Positions 1-5,163 of a stretch of 5,163 bases of DNA are shown one piece after another. Every line of letters begins with the position of its first letter. Within the stretch, counting starts at the first letter, position 1. The DNA is from Piscirickettsiaceae bacterium (GTDB lineage: Bacteria; Pseudomonadota; Gammaproteobacteria; PS1; Pseudothioglobaceae). The DNA lies in the NCBI GenBank assembly GCA_012963565.1, contig DTVJ01000237.1:1-5163 (forward strand), in the 5' to 3' direction. The position numbers were made by a program, and so were the translations under genes. The notes beneath the pieces were generated by a model. That model saw nothing but the letters and a program-made list of their open reading frames with translations. It was not told where the DNA came from and searched no databases.

Positions 1-111
1 CAAAGCAAACCTCAGGATAAAGCTCAACAAAAGCCAAAGCCTGAAGCAAAGGAAATAGCAGGTGTAGATTTCCCGATCAAGGCAGGCGCCATCGCTGATA
101 CGAAAGATTAG
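1..111 (+). CDS. C-terminal end of an unidentified protein (5' truncated by window edge)
   Basis: An open frame enters from the left edge and reads 36 codons to a TAG at 109-111. The visible tail is hydrophilic and low in complexity at first, rich in Lys, Gln, Pro and Glu (residues 1-18, of the type KPQDKAQQKPKPEAK). It then becomes a short mixed segment, GVDFPIKAGAIADTKD. Such charged Pro/Lys tails are common on periplasmic or membrane-anchored proteins, for example C-terminal processing proteases or TonB-like proteins, but nothing here is diagnostic and I do not assign a family. The stop lies only two bases before the aroE ATG and there is no terminator between them. The two genes are therefore probably co-transcribed and translationally coupled. 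Confidence 0.7.
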   Translation, partial: QSKPQDKAQQKPKPEAKEIAGVDFPIKAGAIADTKD

Positions 112-113
112 TG

Positions 114-917
114 ATGAATCGTTATGGTGTTTTTGGCAACCCTATAGAGCACAGTCTATCACCTGTTATTCATACCCAGTTTGCCCAGCAAACTGGGTTA
201 GACATTCGTTACGACAAAATCTTAGCCCCTATTGATGATTTTGCACGAAGTGCGCAGTCATTTATTGATCAGGGTGCTAAAGGTTTTAACATTACAGTTC
301 CTTTTAAAATAGATGCTTTTAATTTAGCGACTCAACTCACACTAAACGCTCAAACCGCTGGTGCAGTCAATACCATTAAAATTGATGGCGATGAGTTAAT
401 GGGCGAGAATACTGATGGTATTGGCTTAGTGAATGATTTAACCAAAAATCTAAACATAGATCTTAACAATAAAACGGTATTGATTCTAGGTGCGGGTGGT
501 GCAACACGTGGTATCTTACTGCCACTACTCAAGCAACAAACAAAACGCTTAATGATTGCCAATCGTACTGCATCCAAAGCTGTCCAACTGGCTAAAGATT
601 TTTCTGATTATGGAAACACTTGTGGATTTGGCTTAGATAAAGTTAAAGACGATCCGGTAGATGTCATTATTAATGCCACCAGTGCCTCTTTAGATGGGCA
701 AATGCCTAATATCTCCAGTGGCGTAGCTAATGGTGCGATTTGTTATGATTTGATGTATGGTAAGCAAACACCATTTATGGATTGGGCACAAGCCAATAAT
801 GCTAATATGGTGGTAGATGGATTAGGTATGCTGGTTGAACAAGCTGCAGCGGCTTTTGAATTCTGGACAGGCAAACAGCCTAACACCCAAGAAGTAATTG
901 AAGATTTAAGGAGCTAA
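114..917 (+). CDS. aroE: Shikimate dehydrogenase (NADP+)
   Basis: This 267-residue cytosolic enzyme reduces 3-dehydroshikimate to shikimate with NADPH, the fourth step of the shikimate pathway to chorismate, aromatic amino acids, folate and the ubiquinone ring precursor. The N-terminal substrate domain carries SLSP (14-17), which holds the shikimate carboxylate, then FNITVPFK with catalytic Lys65, AVNT with Asn86, and ENTDGIG with catalytic Asp101. The Rossmann domain has GAGGA (126-130) and NRTASK (150-155), the NRTxxK/R pattern that selects NADPH. INATS (186-190), DGLGMLVEQAA with Gln243 and a terminal helix complete the fold. Length matches E. coli AroE (about 272). I chose ATG at 114 over the GTG at 111 because the protein then starts MNRYGVFGNP as family members do. 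No clear Shine-Dalgarno is present, so coupling to the upstream stop (TAGTGATG) is likely. The 3' end overlaps convergent pdxH by 12 bp. Confidence 0.97.
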   Translation: MNRYGVFGNPIEHSLSPVIHTQFAQQTGLDIRYDKILAPIDDFARSAQSFIDQGAKGFNITVPFKIDAFNLATQLTLNAQTAGAVNTIKIDGDELMGENTDGIGLVNDLTKNLNIDLNNKTVLILGAGGATRGILLPLLKQQTKRLMIANRTASKAVQLAKDFSDYGNTCGFGLDKVKDDPVDVIINATSASLDGQMPNISSGVANGAICYDLMYGKQTPFMDWAQANNANMVVDGLGMLVEQAAAAFEFWTGKQPNTQEVIEDLRS

Positions 918-1544
918 CCGGCTAATTAGCCACTCATCTTGCTCCTTCTTGTAAACAAATCGATCATGTAGTCGATTTTCCCTACCCTGCCAAAATTCAA
1001 TGGTATGTGGCACCACGCGATAACCACCCCAAAAATCTGGCAGCGGCACCTTACCTTTGATGAACTTTGCTTTCATTGATTCAAACTGAGACAACAACAC
1101 CTGCCTGGAAGATAATTGTGAAGATTGGCTCGAAGCCCATGCCCCTAGTTGCGAATCCTTGGGTCTTGAAGCAAAATACTTGACCGACTCTAATGTTGAT
1201 ATTTTCTCAACCACCCCTGAAATTTTAACTTGCCTCTCAAGGTCTAACCAAGGAAACAACAGAGCTGCTTTTGGGTTATCCTGAATTTGTTTTGACTTTT
1301 TAGAGTTATAGTTGGTAAAAAACACAAACCCCTGCTCATCAAATGACTTTAATAATACGGTTCTAATACTGATTTCATCGGCATCTGAGGTGGCTAGGCT
1401 CATTGCATTAGGTAGCGTAAGTTCTGCTTGAGTTGCCTGCTCTATCCAGGTCTCAAATTGATCAAATGGATTGTTATTGAGCTCAGTGCGAGTAAGACCA
1501 CCACTAGTAAATTCACGCCTTAATTTAATTAAATCAACACCCAT
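906..1544 (-). CDS. pdxH: Pyridoxamine/pyridoxine 5'-phosphate oxidase
   Basis: This 212-residue FMN enzyme oxidises pyridoxine or pyridoxamine 5'-phosphate to pyridoxal 5'-phosphate with O2, giving H2O2. It is the last step of vitamin B6 synthesis and salvage, acts in the cytosol, and is normally a homodimer. It aligns along its whole length with E. coli PdxH as I remember it (218 aa). LRREF..GGL lies at 8-17, the FMN-binding RTVLLK at 61-66, FFTNYNSKKSKQ at 75-86, ERQVKISG at 103-110, SRPKDSQLGAWAS at 126-138, and the signature EFWQGRENRLHDRF at 183-196, with Arg191 and His193 the substrate/PLP contacts. The protein ends RLAP like its relatives. Two active-site positions differ from E. coli: Tyr17 is Phe12 and Asp49 is Leu44. 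The ATG sits four bases beyond the ubiM stop without its own Shine-Dalgarno, so it is probably translated by coupling to ubiM. Confidence 0.97.
   Translation of the reverse strand: MGVDLIKLRREFTSGGLTRTELNNNPFDQFETWIEQATQAELTLPNAMSLATSDADEISIRTVLLKSFDEQGFVFFTNYNSKKSKQIQDNPKAALLFPWLDLERQVKISGVVEKISTLESVKYFASRPKDSQLGAWASSQSSQLSSRQVLLSQFESMKAKFIKGKVPLPDFWGGYRVVPHTIEFWQGRENRLHDRFVYKKEQDEWLISRLAP
908..947. repeat. Nested inverted repeat over the aroE/pdxH convergent stops
   Basis: An outer 7-bp inverted repeat, AAGGAGC (908-914) and GCTCCTT (941-947), encloses a perfect 12-bp palindrome, GGCTAATTAGCC (920-931). It spans the aroE stop (915-917) and the last codons of pdxH. It could fold in RNA from either strand and act as a two-way termination or transcript-end structure. 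However, the inner stem is only four pairs, and neither side is followed by a proper T-run, so terminator function is uncertain. Confidence 0.4.
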
Positions 1545-1548
1545 GTTA

Positions 1549-2742
1549 TTAGAACGGCAAAAATCGATTTTTCTTGGCTTCAGTTAAATGATGGGTAATC
1601 AAATACTTGATCGGCGGAAAATGCTCAGCAAACTTAAGCACAAATCGTCTCACTTGCTTAATAACAGGTGCATCATTAGTAAATAATGCAACAATGCCAT
1701 TGGTACCAAAAAACATTAATCGAGTTAAATTAATGTGTTTTTTCTCAAATAATTTAAGTAAAGATTTTGAGCCAATATCTTGTCCATGAGTGCAAGCCTC
1801 TTTAATCAAAGTCGCCAGAATATCCTGCCCTCTTAAACCTAAGTTAAACCCGTGTGCGGTTACTGGATGCATACCCACAGCTGCATCGCCAATAAGCGCA
1901 AAACGATCAGCAATAAAGGTTTGTGCATGCACCGCAACTAAGGGATAAGAATGACGCTCTCCACTTTGAGTCATCTGCCCTAATTGACCTTTAAAATCTT
2001 GAGTAATCTTAGCGTTAAAATCTGCCTCTGACATATCTAACATAGCTTTCGCCTTATTAGTTGCCACTGTCAGAACAACAGAAGAGGCATTACCCACCAT
2101 AGGCAATAGAGCTAAGGTTTGACCATAATCAAAGCATTCTAATGCAGTGTTATTATGCGTGTTCTCATGCTCCATCTTAGTCACGATCATCACTTTAGAA
2201 AAATCTTTCATTAATGCAGGTATACCTACTTTACGGCGAATGTTAGAAAAGCGACTGTCAGCCGCAATCACCAACTTGGCTTTCACTGTGCTGGCATCTG
2301 CAAATAGTACCCGTGAATAATCTCCAAGATATTCAACATCATCCACCATAGCATCTGTCATCAAGGTAATATTATCGGCCTGATTAACTCGCTGATAAAG
2401 TGCTTGTCGAACTTGATAATTAGGTATCAAATACCCTAGCGCTTCTATTGAAGAATCGTCACTTTTAAAATTAAGTAGCGAAGGAGAATCACCATCAAAT
2501 ACTTTAGCTTCTTTTAAGGGGGAGACTTCAGAGTGATCAATTAAATCCCACACGCCTAATTTTTTTAGAATTTTGACCGACAAATGTGTCAAAGCAATTT
2601 CCCTGCCATCTGCCTGAGGGTTGGCAATTGCATCAGTGCTAGATTTTTCTACCACTAGAACTTTCACGTCTGCATCCATCATCGAGCAAGCAAAACTTAA
2701 CCCAGCTGGTCCACCACCAATGATTACAATATCAACTTCCAT
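1549..2742 (-). CDS. ubiM: FAD-dependent ubiquinone-biosynthesis hydroxylase, UbiM type
   Basis: This is a 397-residue class A flavoprotein monooxygenase of the UbiH/UbiF/UbiI/VisC superfamily, which hydroxylates the ubiquinone ring precursor with NAD(P)H and O2. From the ATG, VDIVIIGGGPAG (3-14) is the N-terminal Rossmann ADP-binding loop. DGREIAL (45-51) is the conserved Arg region. ADSRFSNIR (161-169) is the second FAD/NAD(P)H motif, with Ser where most relatives have the Gly of DG. GDAAVGMHPVTAHGFNLGL (285-303) is the third FAD motif. The MHPVTAHGFNLGL form, rather than the HxxxPxxGQGxNLG of UbiH/UbiF/UbiI, is what I associate with UbiM. UbiM was described from Neisseria and other proteobacteria, with broad hydroxylation positions. 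The upstream TTG at 2760 would add six residues, but a TATAAT box places the likely transcript start near 2762, which favours the ATG. pdxH follows after four bases. The exact ring position hydroxylated cannot be read from sequence. Confidence 0.85.
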   Translation of the reverse strand: MEVDIVIIGGGPAGLSFACSMMDADVKVLVVEKSSTDAIANPQADGREIALTHLSVKILKKLGVWDLIDHSEVSPLKEAKVFDGDSPSLLNFKSDDSSIEALGYLIPNYQVRQALYQRVNQADNITLMTDAMVDDVEYLGDYSRVLFADASTVKAKLVIAADSRFSNIRRKVGIPALMKDFSKVMIVTKMEHENTHNNTALECFDYGQTLALLPMVGNASSVVLTVATNKAKAMLDMSEADFNAKITQDFKGQLGQMTQSGERHSYPLVAVHAQTFIADRFALIGDAAVGMHPVTAHGFNLGLRGQDILATLIKEACTHGQDIGSKSLLKLFEKKHINLTRLMFFGTNGIVALFTNDAPVIKQVRRFVLKFAEHFPPIKYLITHHLTEAKKNRFLPF

Positions 2743-2743
2743 C

Positions 2744-2773
2744 TTAAAACTATGAGACAATAAGGCGTATTAT
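2744..2773 (+). promoter_or_regulatory. Possible promoter for the membrane methyltransferase-like gene
   Basis: TTAAAA (2744-2749, four of six matches to TTGACA) and TATTAT (2768-2773) are separated by 18 bp. Transcription would begin near 2780 and leave a leader of about 22 bases before the ATG at 2802, with AGAG at 2792-2795 as a weak ribosome-binding site. The -10 shares bases with the opposite-strand TATAAT. This is motif reading only. Confidence 0.35.
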
Positions 2774-2774
2774 A
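2769..2774 (-). promoter_or_regulatory. Promoter -10 element for ubiM-pdxH
   Basis: Read on the minus strand this is a perfect TATAAT. Initiation about seven bases downstream falls near 2762, giving a leader of about 20 bases before the ubiM ATG at 2742. No good -35 hexamer lies 16-18 bp upstream and there is no TGn extension, so the promoter may be weak or activator-dependent. It is the only obvious promoter for the ubiM-pdxH pair. Confidence 0.5.
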
Positions 2775-2801
2775 ACCTTCTCACACCTAACAGAGCTTAC
2801 G

Positions 2802-3218
2802 ATGATTTACGTTGTTATCCAATTTGTCTGCATTATTTATCTAATCATGAATGCGCAATTTGATCATTTAGACCCGCTTAGCTATGCATTAATAGCGCTT
2901 TCAGTTGTGATTGGTATTACCGCTGTCATTAATATGAAACTTGATAATCTTAATATCGTGCCAACTTTAAAAGACAGGCACCAATTGGTGACGTATGGCA
3001 TCTATCGCTTTATTAGGCATCCGATGTATACCAGTGTTTTATTGTTGTGTTTAGCACTAACTTTAACTAACTCGCACTACTTGGCACAATTGGTGATGGT
3101 GATCTTATTTATAGATTTAATACTTAAATCTAATTTAGAAGAAAAACTACTCAATGAACGCTTTGATAGTTATCAAAATTATAAAAACAAAACTGGAAGA
3201 TTTTTACCTTTTTTGTAA
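2802..3218 (+). CDS. Small membrane methyltransferase-like protein (isoprenylcysteine/phospholipid methyltransferase family)
   Basis: This 138-residue integral inner-membrane protein belongs by motif to the ICMT/PEMT superfamily of membrane methyltransferases, which use S-adenosylmethionine. Hydrophobic segments lie at about 2-17, 26-44, 76-89 and 93-108. The family's cofactor-site signature is seen as YGIYRFIRHPMY (65-76) followed by LEEKLLNERFDSYQNYKNKTGRFLPF (112-137), that is, the acidic EE pair, the F..Y..Y spacing and the terminal R-F-hydrophobic-P. The substrate is unknown. Bacterial members are poorly characterised and protein prenylcysteine is not expected in bacteria, so a lipid or other small membrane substrate is more plausible. 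The protein is short but has all the conserved C-terminal blocks. It is transcribed divergently from ubiM across 59 bp, and its last 15 bp overlap the 3' end of the convergent Sel1 gene. I do not give it a gene symbol. Confidence 0.8.
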   Translation: MIYVVIQFVCIIYLIMNAQFDHLDPLSYALIALSVVIGITAVINMKLDNLNIVPTLKDRHQLVTYGIYRFIRHPMYTSVLLLCLALTLTNSHYLAQLVMVILFIDLILKSNLEEKLLNERFDSYQNYKNKTGRFLPFL

Positions 3219-4256
3219 TCTGTTAAGATCTTCTTTCGCTTTCTTATCGCCTTTTTTAATGAGTTTTTTTAGCCAGTATTTAGCCTTTTTTAAAGATTTT
3301 TTAGTGCCAATACCTTGTTCATACATTAGTGCTATCTTGCGCTGAGAAGCCATGTGCCCTTTTCTTGCTGCTGCAATGGTGAAGTTATAAGCTTTATTTA
3401 AATCCTTCTCAATACCCTGACCAGTTTCATAATGCCTAGCAATATCCTGATAGGCATCTAGCTTTCCTTGTGTCAATGCCATTTGATAAAGTTGGTGTGA
3501 TTTTTGATAATCAATATCCACACCCAAACCTTGGTCATAGAGTTGAGCTAAGATATAAACTGCTTCATCGTTACCATTTTCGACTGCTTTTTGATACCAT
3601 TCAAAGGCTTGATCATGATCACGTGGAACCCCTTTACCATCCGAGAATAAACGACCAAGATGATACTGCGCTTGCGCGTTATCTTGTTTAGCAGATTTTA
3701 GTAACCAAATATGAGCTTGATTATATTCATCAGAATCCAAGTAAATTTTAGCGAGATGATACTGCGCTTCGCTGTTGCCAGATTTAGCCGATTCTAAATA
3801 CCACTTATTAGCCAATAATGCGTTTTTCTTGGTGCCGTTGCCTTGTTCATACATTAAGGCTAAATTCTGCTGGGCATCCGCATACCCTTTCTTAGCTGAT
3901 TTTTTAATCCACTGAAATGCCACTTCTAAATCACGATCGACACCAATACCCAAATAATACATGCTACCCAAATAATACTGAGCTTTGGCATGGTCTTGAT
4001 TGGCGGACTCTTGCAATAGAGTAATGCCTTGTTTGTCGTTTTGTGGCGTACCTTTACCTTCGATGTGCATTATGGCTAAAGCAGTTTGTGCATCTGAATC
4101 ACCAACCTTAGTCGCATACGAAAATGCACTAAAGGCCTTGTCATAATCCTGCTCAACACCATCACCATAGTAATATGCCTTACCCATCTCGTATAGACCA
4201 ATATTGGCAAATATCGAAGTGGTCAGCAGCAGCAAAGGTAGGAGTAGTAATTTCAT
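3204..4256 (-). CDS. Secreted Sel1-repeat (TPR-like) protein, nine repeats
   Basis: This 350-residue protein opens with a signal peptide, MKLLLLPLLLLTTSIFA, with probable cleavage after Ala17, so it should be periplasmic or exported. There is no lipobox Cys. The rest is almost wholly Sel1-like repeats of about 36 residues, starting near 19, 55, 91, 127, 163, 195, 231, 267 and 303. Their pattern is AQY.LG.MY..G.GV..D..KA..W..KSA..G. The fifth repeat is short (32 residues), lacking the G.G turn. The C-terminus is a lysine-rich helix (about 316-350). Sel1 repeats form alpha-solenoids that bind proteins or peptidoglycan-related partners; no catalytic domain is present and the partner is unknown. 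I prefer the ATG at 4256, because a TTG at 4280 would put eight residues before a clean signal peptide. No Shine-Dalgarno is visible. It lies 60 bp downstream of hypE on the same strand with no convincing terminator between, so read-through from hypE is possible. Confidence 0.9.
   Translation of the reverse strand: MKLLLLPLLLLTTSIFANIGLYEMGKAYYYGDGVEQDYDKAFSAFSYATKVGDSDAQTALAIMHIEGKGTPQNDKQGITLLQESANQDHAKAQYYLGSMYYLGIGVDRDLEVAFQWIKKSAKKGYADAQQNLALMYEQGNGTKKNALLANKWYLESAKSGNSEAQYHLAKIYLDSDEYNQAHIWLLKSAKQDNAQAQYHLGRLFSDGKGVPRDHDQAFEWYQKAVENGNDEAVYILAQLYDQGLGVDIDYQKSHQLYQMALTQGKLDAYQDIARHYETGQGIEKDLNKAYNFTIAAARKGHMASQRKIALMYEQGIGTKKSLKKAKYWLKKLIKKGDKKAKEDLNRLQKR
3313..3856. repeat. 16-bp direct repeat inside the Sel1 gene (repeats 4 and 9)
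   Basis: CCTTGTTCATACATTA is present at 3313-3328 and 3841-3856, 528 bp apart (176 codons, an exact whole number of Sel1 units). It encodes the shared MYEQG core of repeats 4 and 9, which both read ALMYEQG.GTKK. These are short homologous tracts within a tandem-repeat gene rather than a mobile element. Confidence 0.75.
3658..3769. repeat. 16-bp direct repeat inside the Sel1 gene (repeats 5 and 6)
   Basis: AGATGATACTGCGCTT occurs exactly at 3658-3673 and again at 3754-3769, 96 bp apart, which is the length of the short 32-residue fifth repeat. In the protein each copy encodes AQYHL at the start of a Sel1 unit. Exact identity at the DNA level, while neighbouring repeats have drifted, suggests recent unit duplication or gene conversion. 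Confidence 0.8.
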
Positions 4257-4316
4257 GGGTGGGATTGTATATGAGAACAAAGAATATATTAAATTTTTGA
4301 TTAGTGTTATTTAAAG

Positions 4317-5163
4317 TTAGCAGATTCTTGGTAACTGATCTCCAATCAATTTATCGATAATCTTATTACCACCGAATAAAGTATTAAGGGCCACAACACC
4401 TTCTGGGCCATCAGCTACCTCACCAATGATACAAGCATTTTCTCCTTCTTTAGTTTGTTTCATCGCTTTAAGAACCAAATCTGCATCTTCTGCCTTTACC
4501 ACGCAAACCAATGTTCCTTCATTAGCAAGATAGAGCGGATCTAATCCTAGAATTTCACAAACACCGCGAGTTGGCACTCTAATTGGTAGAGTATCCTCTT
4601 GTATGCTAATAAATACATTAGAATCGATGGCAATTTCATTGAGTACTGTAGCAACGCCACCGCGAGTAGCATCGCGCAATGAGTGAATATTGTTAGAAAC
4701 ACTAAGCATTTTTTCCACCAAATGATTGAGCACTTGGCAATCACTATCAATATCTGCAGAAATAGCCAATTCCGCTCTAGACTGCATGATAGTAGCGCCA
4801 TGATCTCCCATATAACCACTGACTATAACTTTGTCACCTAAACAAGCACTGGTCGAGTGAATCTCAACCCCTTTAGGAATGACACCTACACCGGCCGTAT
4901 TGATGAATATTTGATCTGCACTACCTCTTTCTACAACTTTTGTGTCACCGCACACTACTTTAATACCAGCCTGCTCTGCAGTTTCTTGCATTGATTTTAT
5001 AATTACATCTAGTGTTTCGATAGGAAACCCTTCTTCTAAAATCAAGCCACAGGTTAGATACAAAGGTTTCGCTCCACTCATGGCCAAGTCATTAACGGTT
5101 CCAGTGATAGCTAGCTTGCCAATATTGCCACCATTAAAAAATAACGGGCTAACCACAAAACTA
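4317..5163 (-). CDS. hypE: Hydrogenase maturation factor HypE (5' end beyond window)
   Basis: HypE takes the carbamoyl group that HypF places on its C-terminal cysteine and dehydrates it with ATP to a thiocyanate. It then passes cyanide, on the HypC-HypD complex, to the iron of [NiFe] hydrogenase. The 281 visible residues belong to the PurM/AIR-synthase ATP-binding fold: SPLFFNGGNIGKLAITGTVND near 5151-5089, GDTKVVERG at 4923-4949, GYMGDHG near 4797-4817, RDATRGGVATVLNEIA from 4676 down, and NEGTLVCVV near 4497-4523. The protein ends LPRIC, with the modified Cys encoded at 4320-4322 directly before the stop. That ending separates HypE from SelD, ThiL and PurM. The family is about 330-350 residues, so roughly 50-60 N-terminal residues, including the acidic metal/ATP motif, lie past 5163. 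The GTG at 5154-5156 is an internal valine (SFVVSPLFF), not a start. Neighbouring hyp genes are expected upstream. Confidence 0.96.
   Translation of the reverse strand, partial: SFVVSPLFFNGGNIGKLAITGTVNDLAMSGAKPLYLTCGLILEEGFPIETLDVIIKSMQETAEQAGIKVVCGDTKVVERGSADQIFINTAGVGVIPKGVEIHSTSACLGDKVIVSGYMGDHGATIMQSRAELAISADIDSDCQVLNHLVEKMLSVSNNIHSLRDATRGGVATVLNEIAIDSNVFISIQEDTLPIRVPTRGVCEILGLDPLYLANEGTLVCVVKAEDADLVLKAMKQTKEGENACIIGEVADGPEGVVALNTLFGGNKIIDKLIGDQLPRIC

Noticed and set aside
350..577. Minus-strand open frame inside aroE
   Set aside because: It lies wholly antisense to a well-supported gene, has no recognisable motifs and no start signals.
1607..1789. Plus-strand open frame inside ubiM
   Set aside because: Antisense to a conserved enzyme, with no motif or start signal.
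2743..2760. TTG at 2760 as start of ubiM
   Set aside because: It would leave no leader after the TATAAT-derived transcript start, and it adds six residues before the usual MxxDIVIIGGGPAG beginning.
3154..3691. Plus-strand open frames at 3154-3345 and 3470-3691
   Set aside because: Both are mostly antisense to the Sel1 repeats and reflect the repeat composition, not real proteins.
3313..3856. Direct repeats as a CRISPR array or minisatellite
   Set aside because: The repeats lie in phase within a Sel1 coding frame and are explained by the protein repeats.
4257..4280. TTG at 4280 as start of the Sel1 protein
   Set aside because: The ATG at 4256 gives a textbook signal peptide; the longer form would place polar and proline residues before it.
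4257..4316. Terminator between hypE and the Sel1 gene
   Set aside because: Only a 6-bp all-AT inverted repeat with a long loop is present and no GC stem with a T-run. AT-rich hexamers resembling a promoter are too loose to call.
4547..4819. Alternative-frame minus open frame inside hypE
   Set aside because: Same strand but different frame from the clearly conserved HypE; its translation is low-information hydrophobic sequence.
5154..5156. GTG as start codon of hypE
   Set aside because: The frame stays open to the window edge (SFVVSPLFF), and HypE relatives have about 50-60 more residues before this point, so the valine is internal and the gene is truncated by the window.
4317..5163. Assignment as SelD, ThiL or PurM
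   Set aside because: These share the ATP-binding fold, but the C-terminal PRIC and the GDTKVVERG and VNDLAM blocks are those of HypE.

Overview
The window is a gene-dense, AT-rich stretch (roughly 40% GC by eye) of a bacterial chromosome. Protein resemblances point to a gammaproteobacterium: an E. coli-like aroE and pdxH, a proteobacterial ubiquinone hydroxylase, and a [NiFe]-hydrogenase maturation gene. Together these suggest an oxygen-respiring organism that uses ubiquinone and can also handle H2. A marine sulfur-oxidiser of the SUP05/Thioglobus/Bathymodiolus-symbiont type would fit, but that is an inference from gene content and base composition, not something the sequence proves.

Layout. 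Positions 1-111 (+) are the Lys/Gln/Pro-rich tail of an unidentified protein. It is followed two bases later by aroE (114-917, +, shikimate dehydrogenase). aroE runs tail-to-tail into pdxH (906-1544, -), and the two share 12 bp. pdxH is the second gene of a tight two-gene unit with ubiM (1549-2742, -), a flavin monooxygenase of ubiquinone synthesis. From a short 59-bp divergent spacer with overlapping -10 elements, a small membrane methyltransferase-like gene (2802-3218, +) is read the other way. It in turn collides, with a 15-bp overlap, with a gene for a secreted nine-repeat Sel1 protein (3204-4256, -). Upstream of that, on the same strand, lies the 3' five-sixths of hypE (4317 to the window edge, -).

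How the genes relate. aroE makes shikimate, the route to chorismate, from which ubiquinone's 4-hydroxybenzoate ring derives. UbiM hydroxylates that ring using FAD and O2, and PdxH makes pyridoxal phosphate using FMN and O2. HypE makes the cyanide ligand of the [NiFe] hydrogenase iron, so further hyp and hydrogenase genes are expected beyond position 5163. No mobile elements, tRNA/rRNA genes, CRISPR arrays or riboswitches were seen, and no stretch longer than 60 bp lacks a gene. Apart from the details listed as findings, this looks like ordinary core-genome territory. I did not find a convincing new system.
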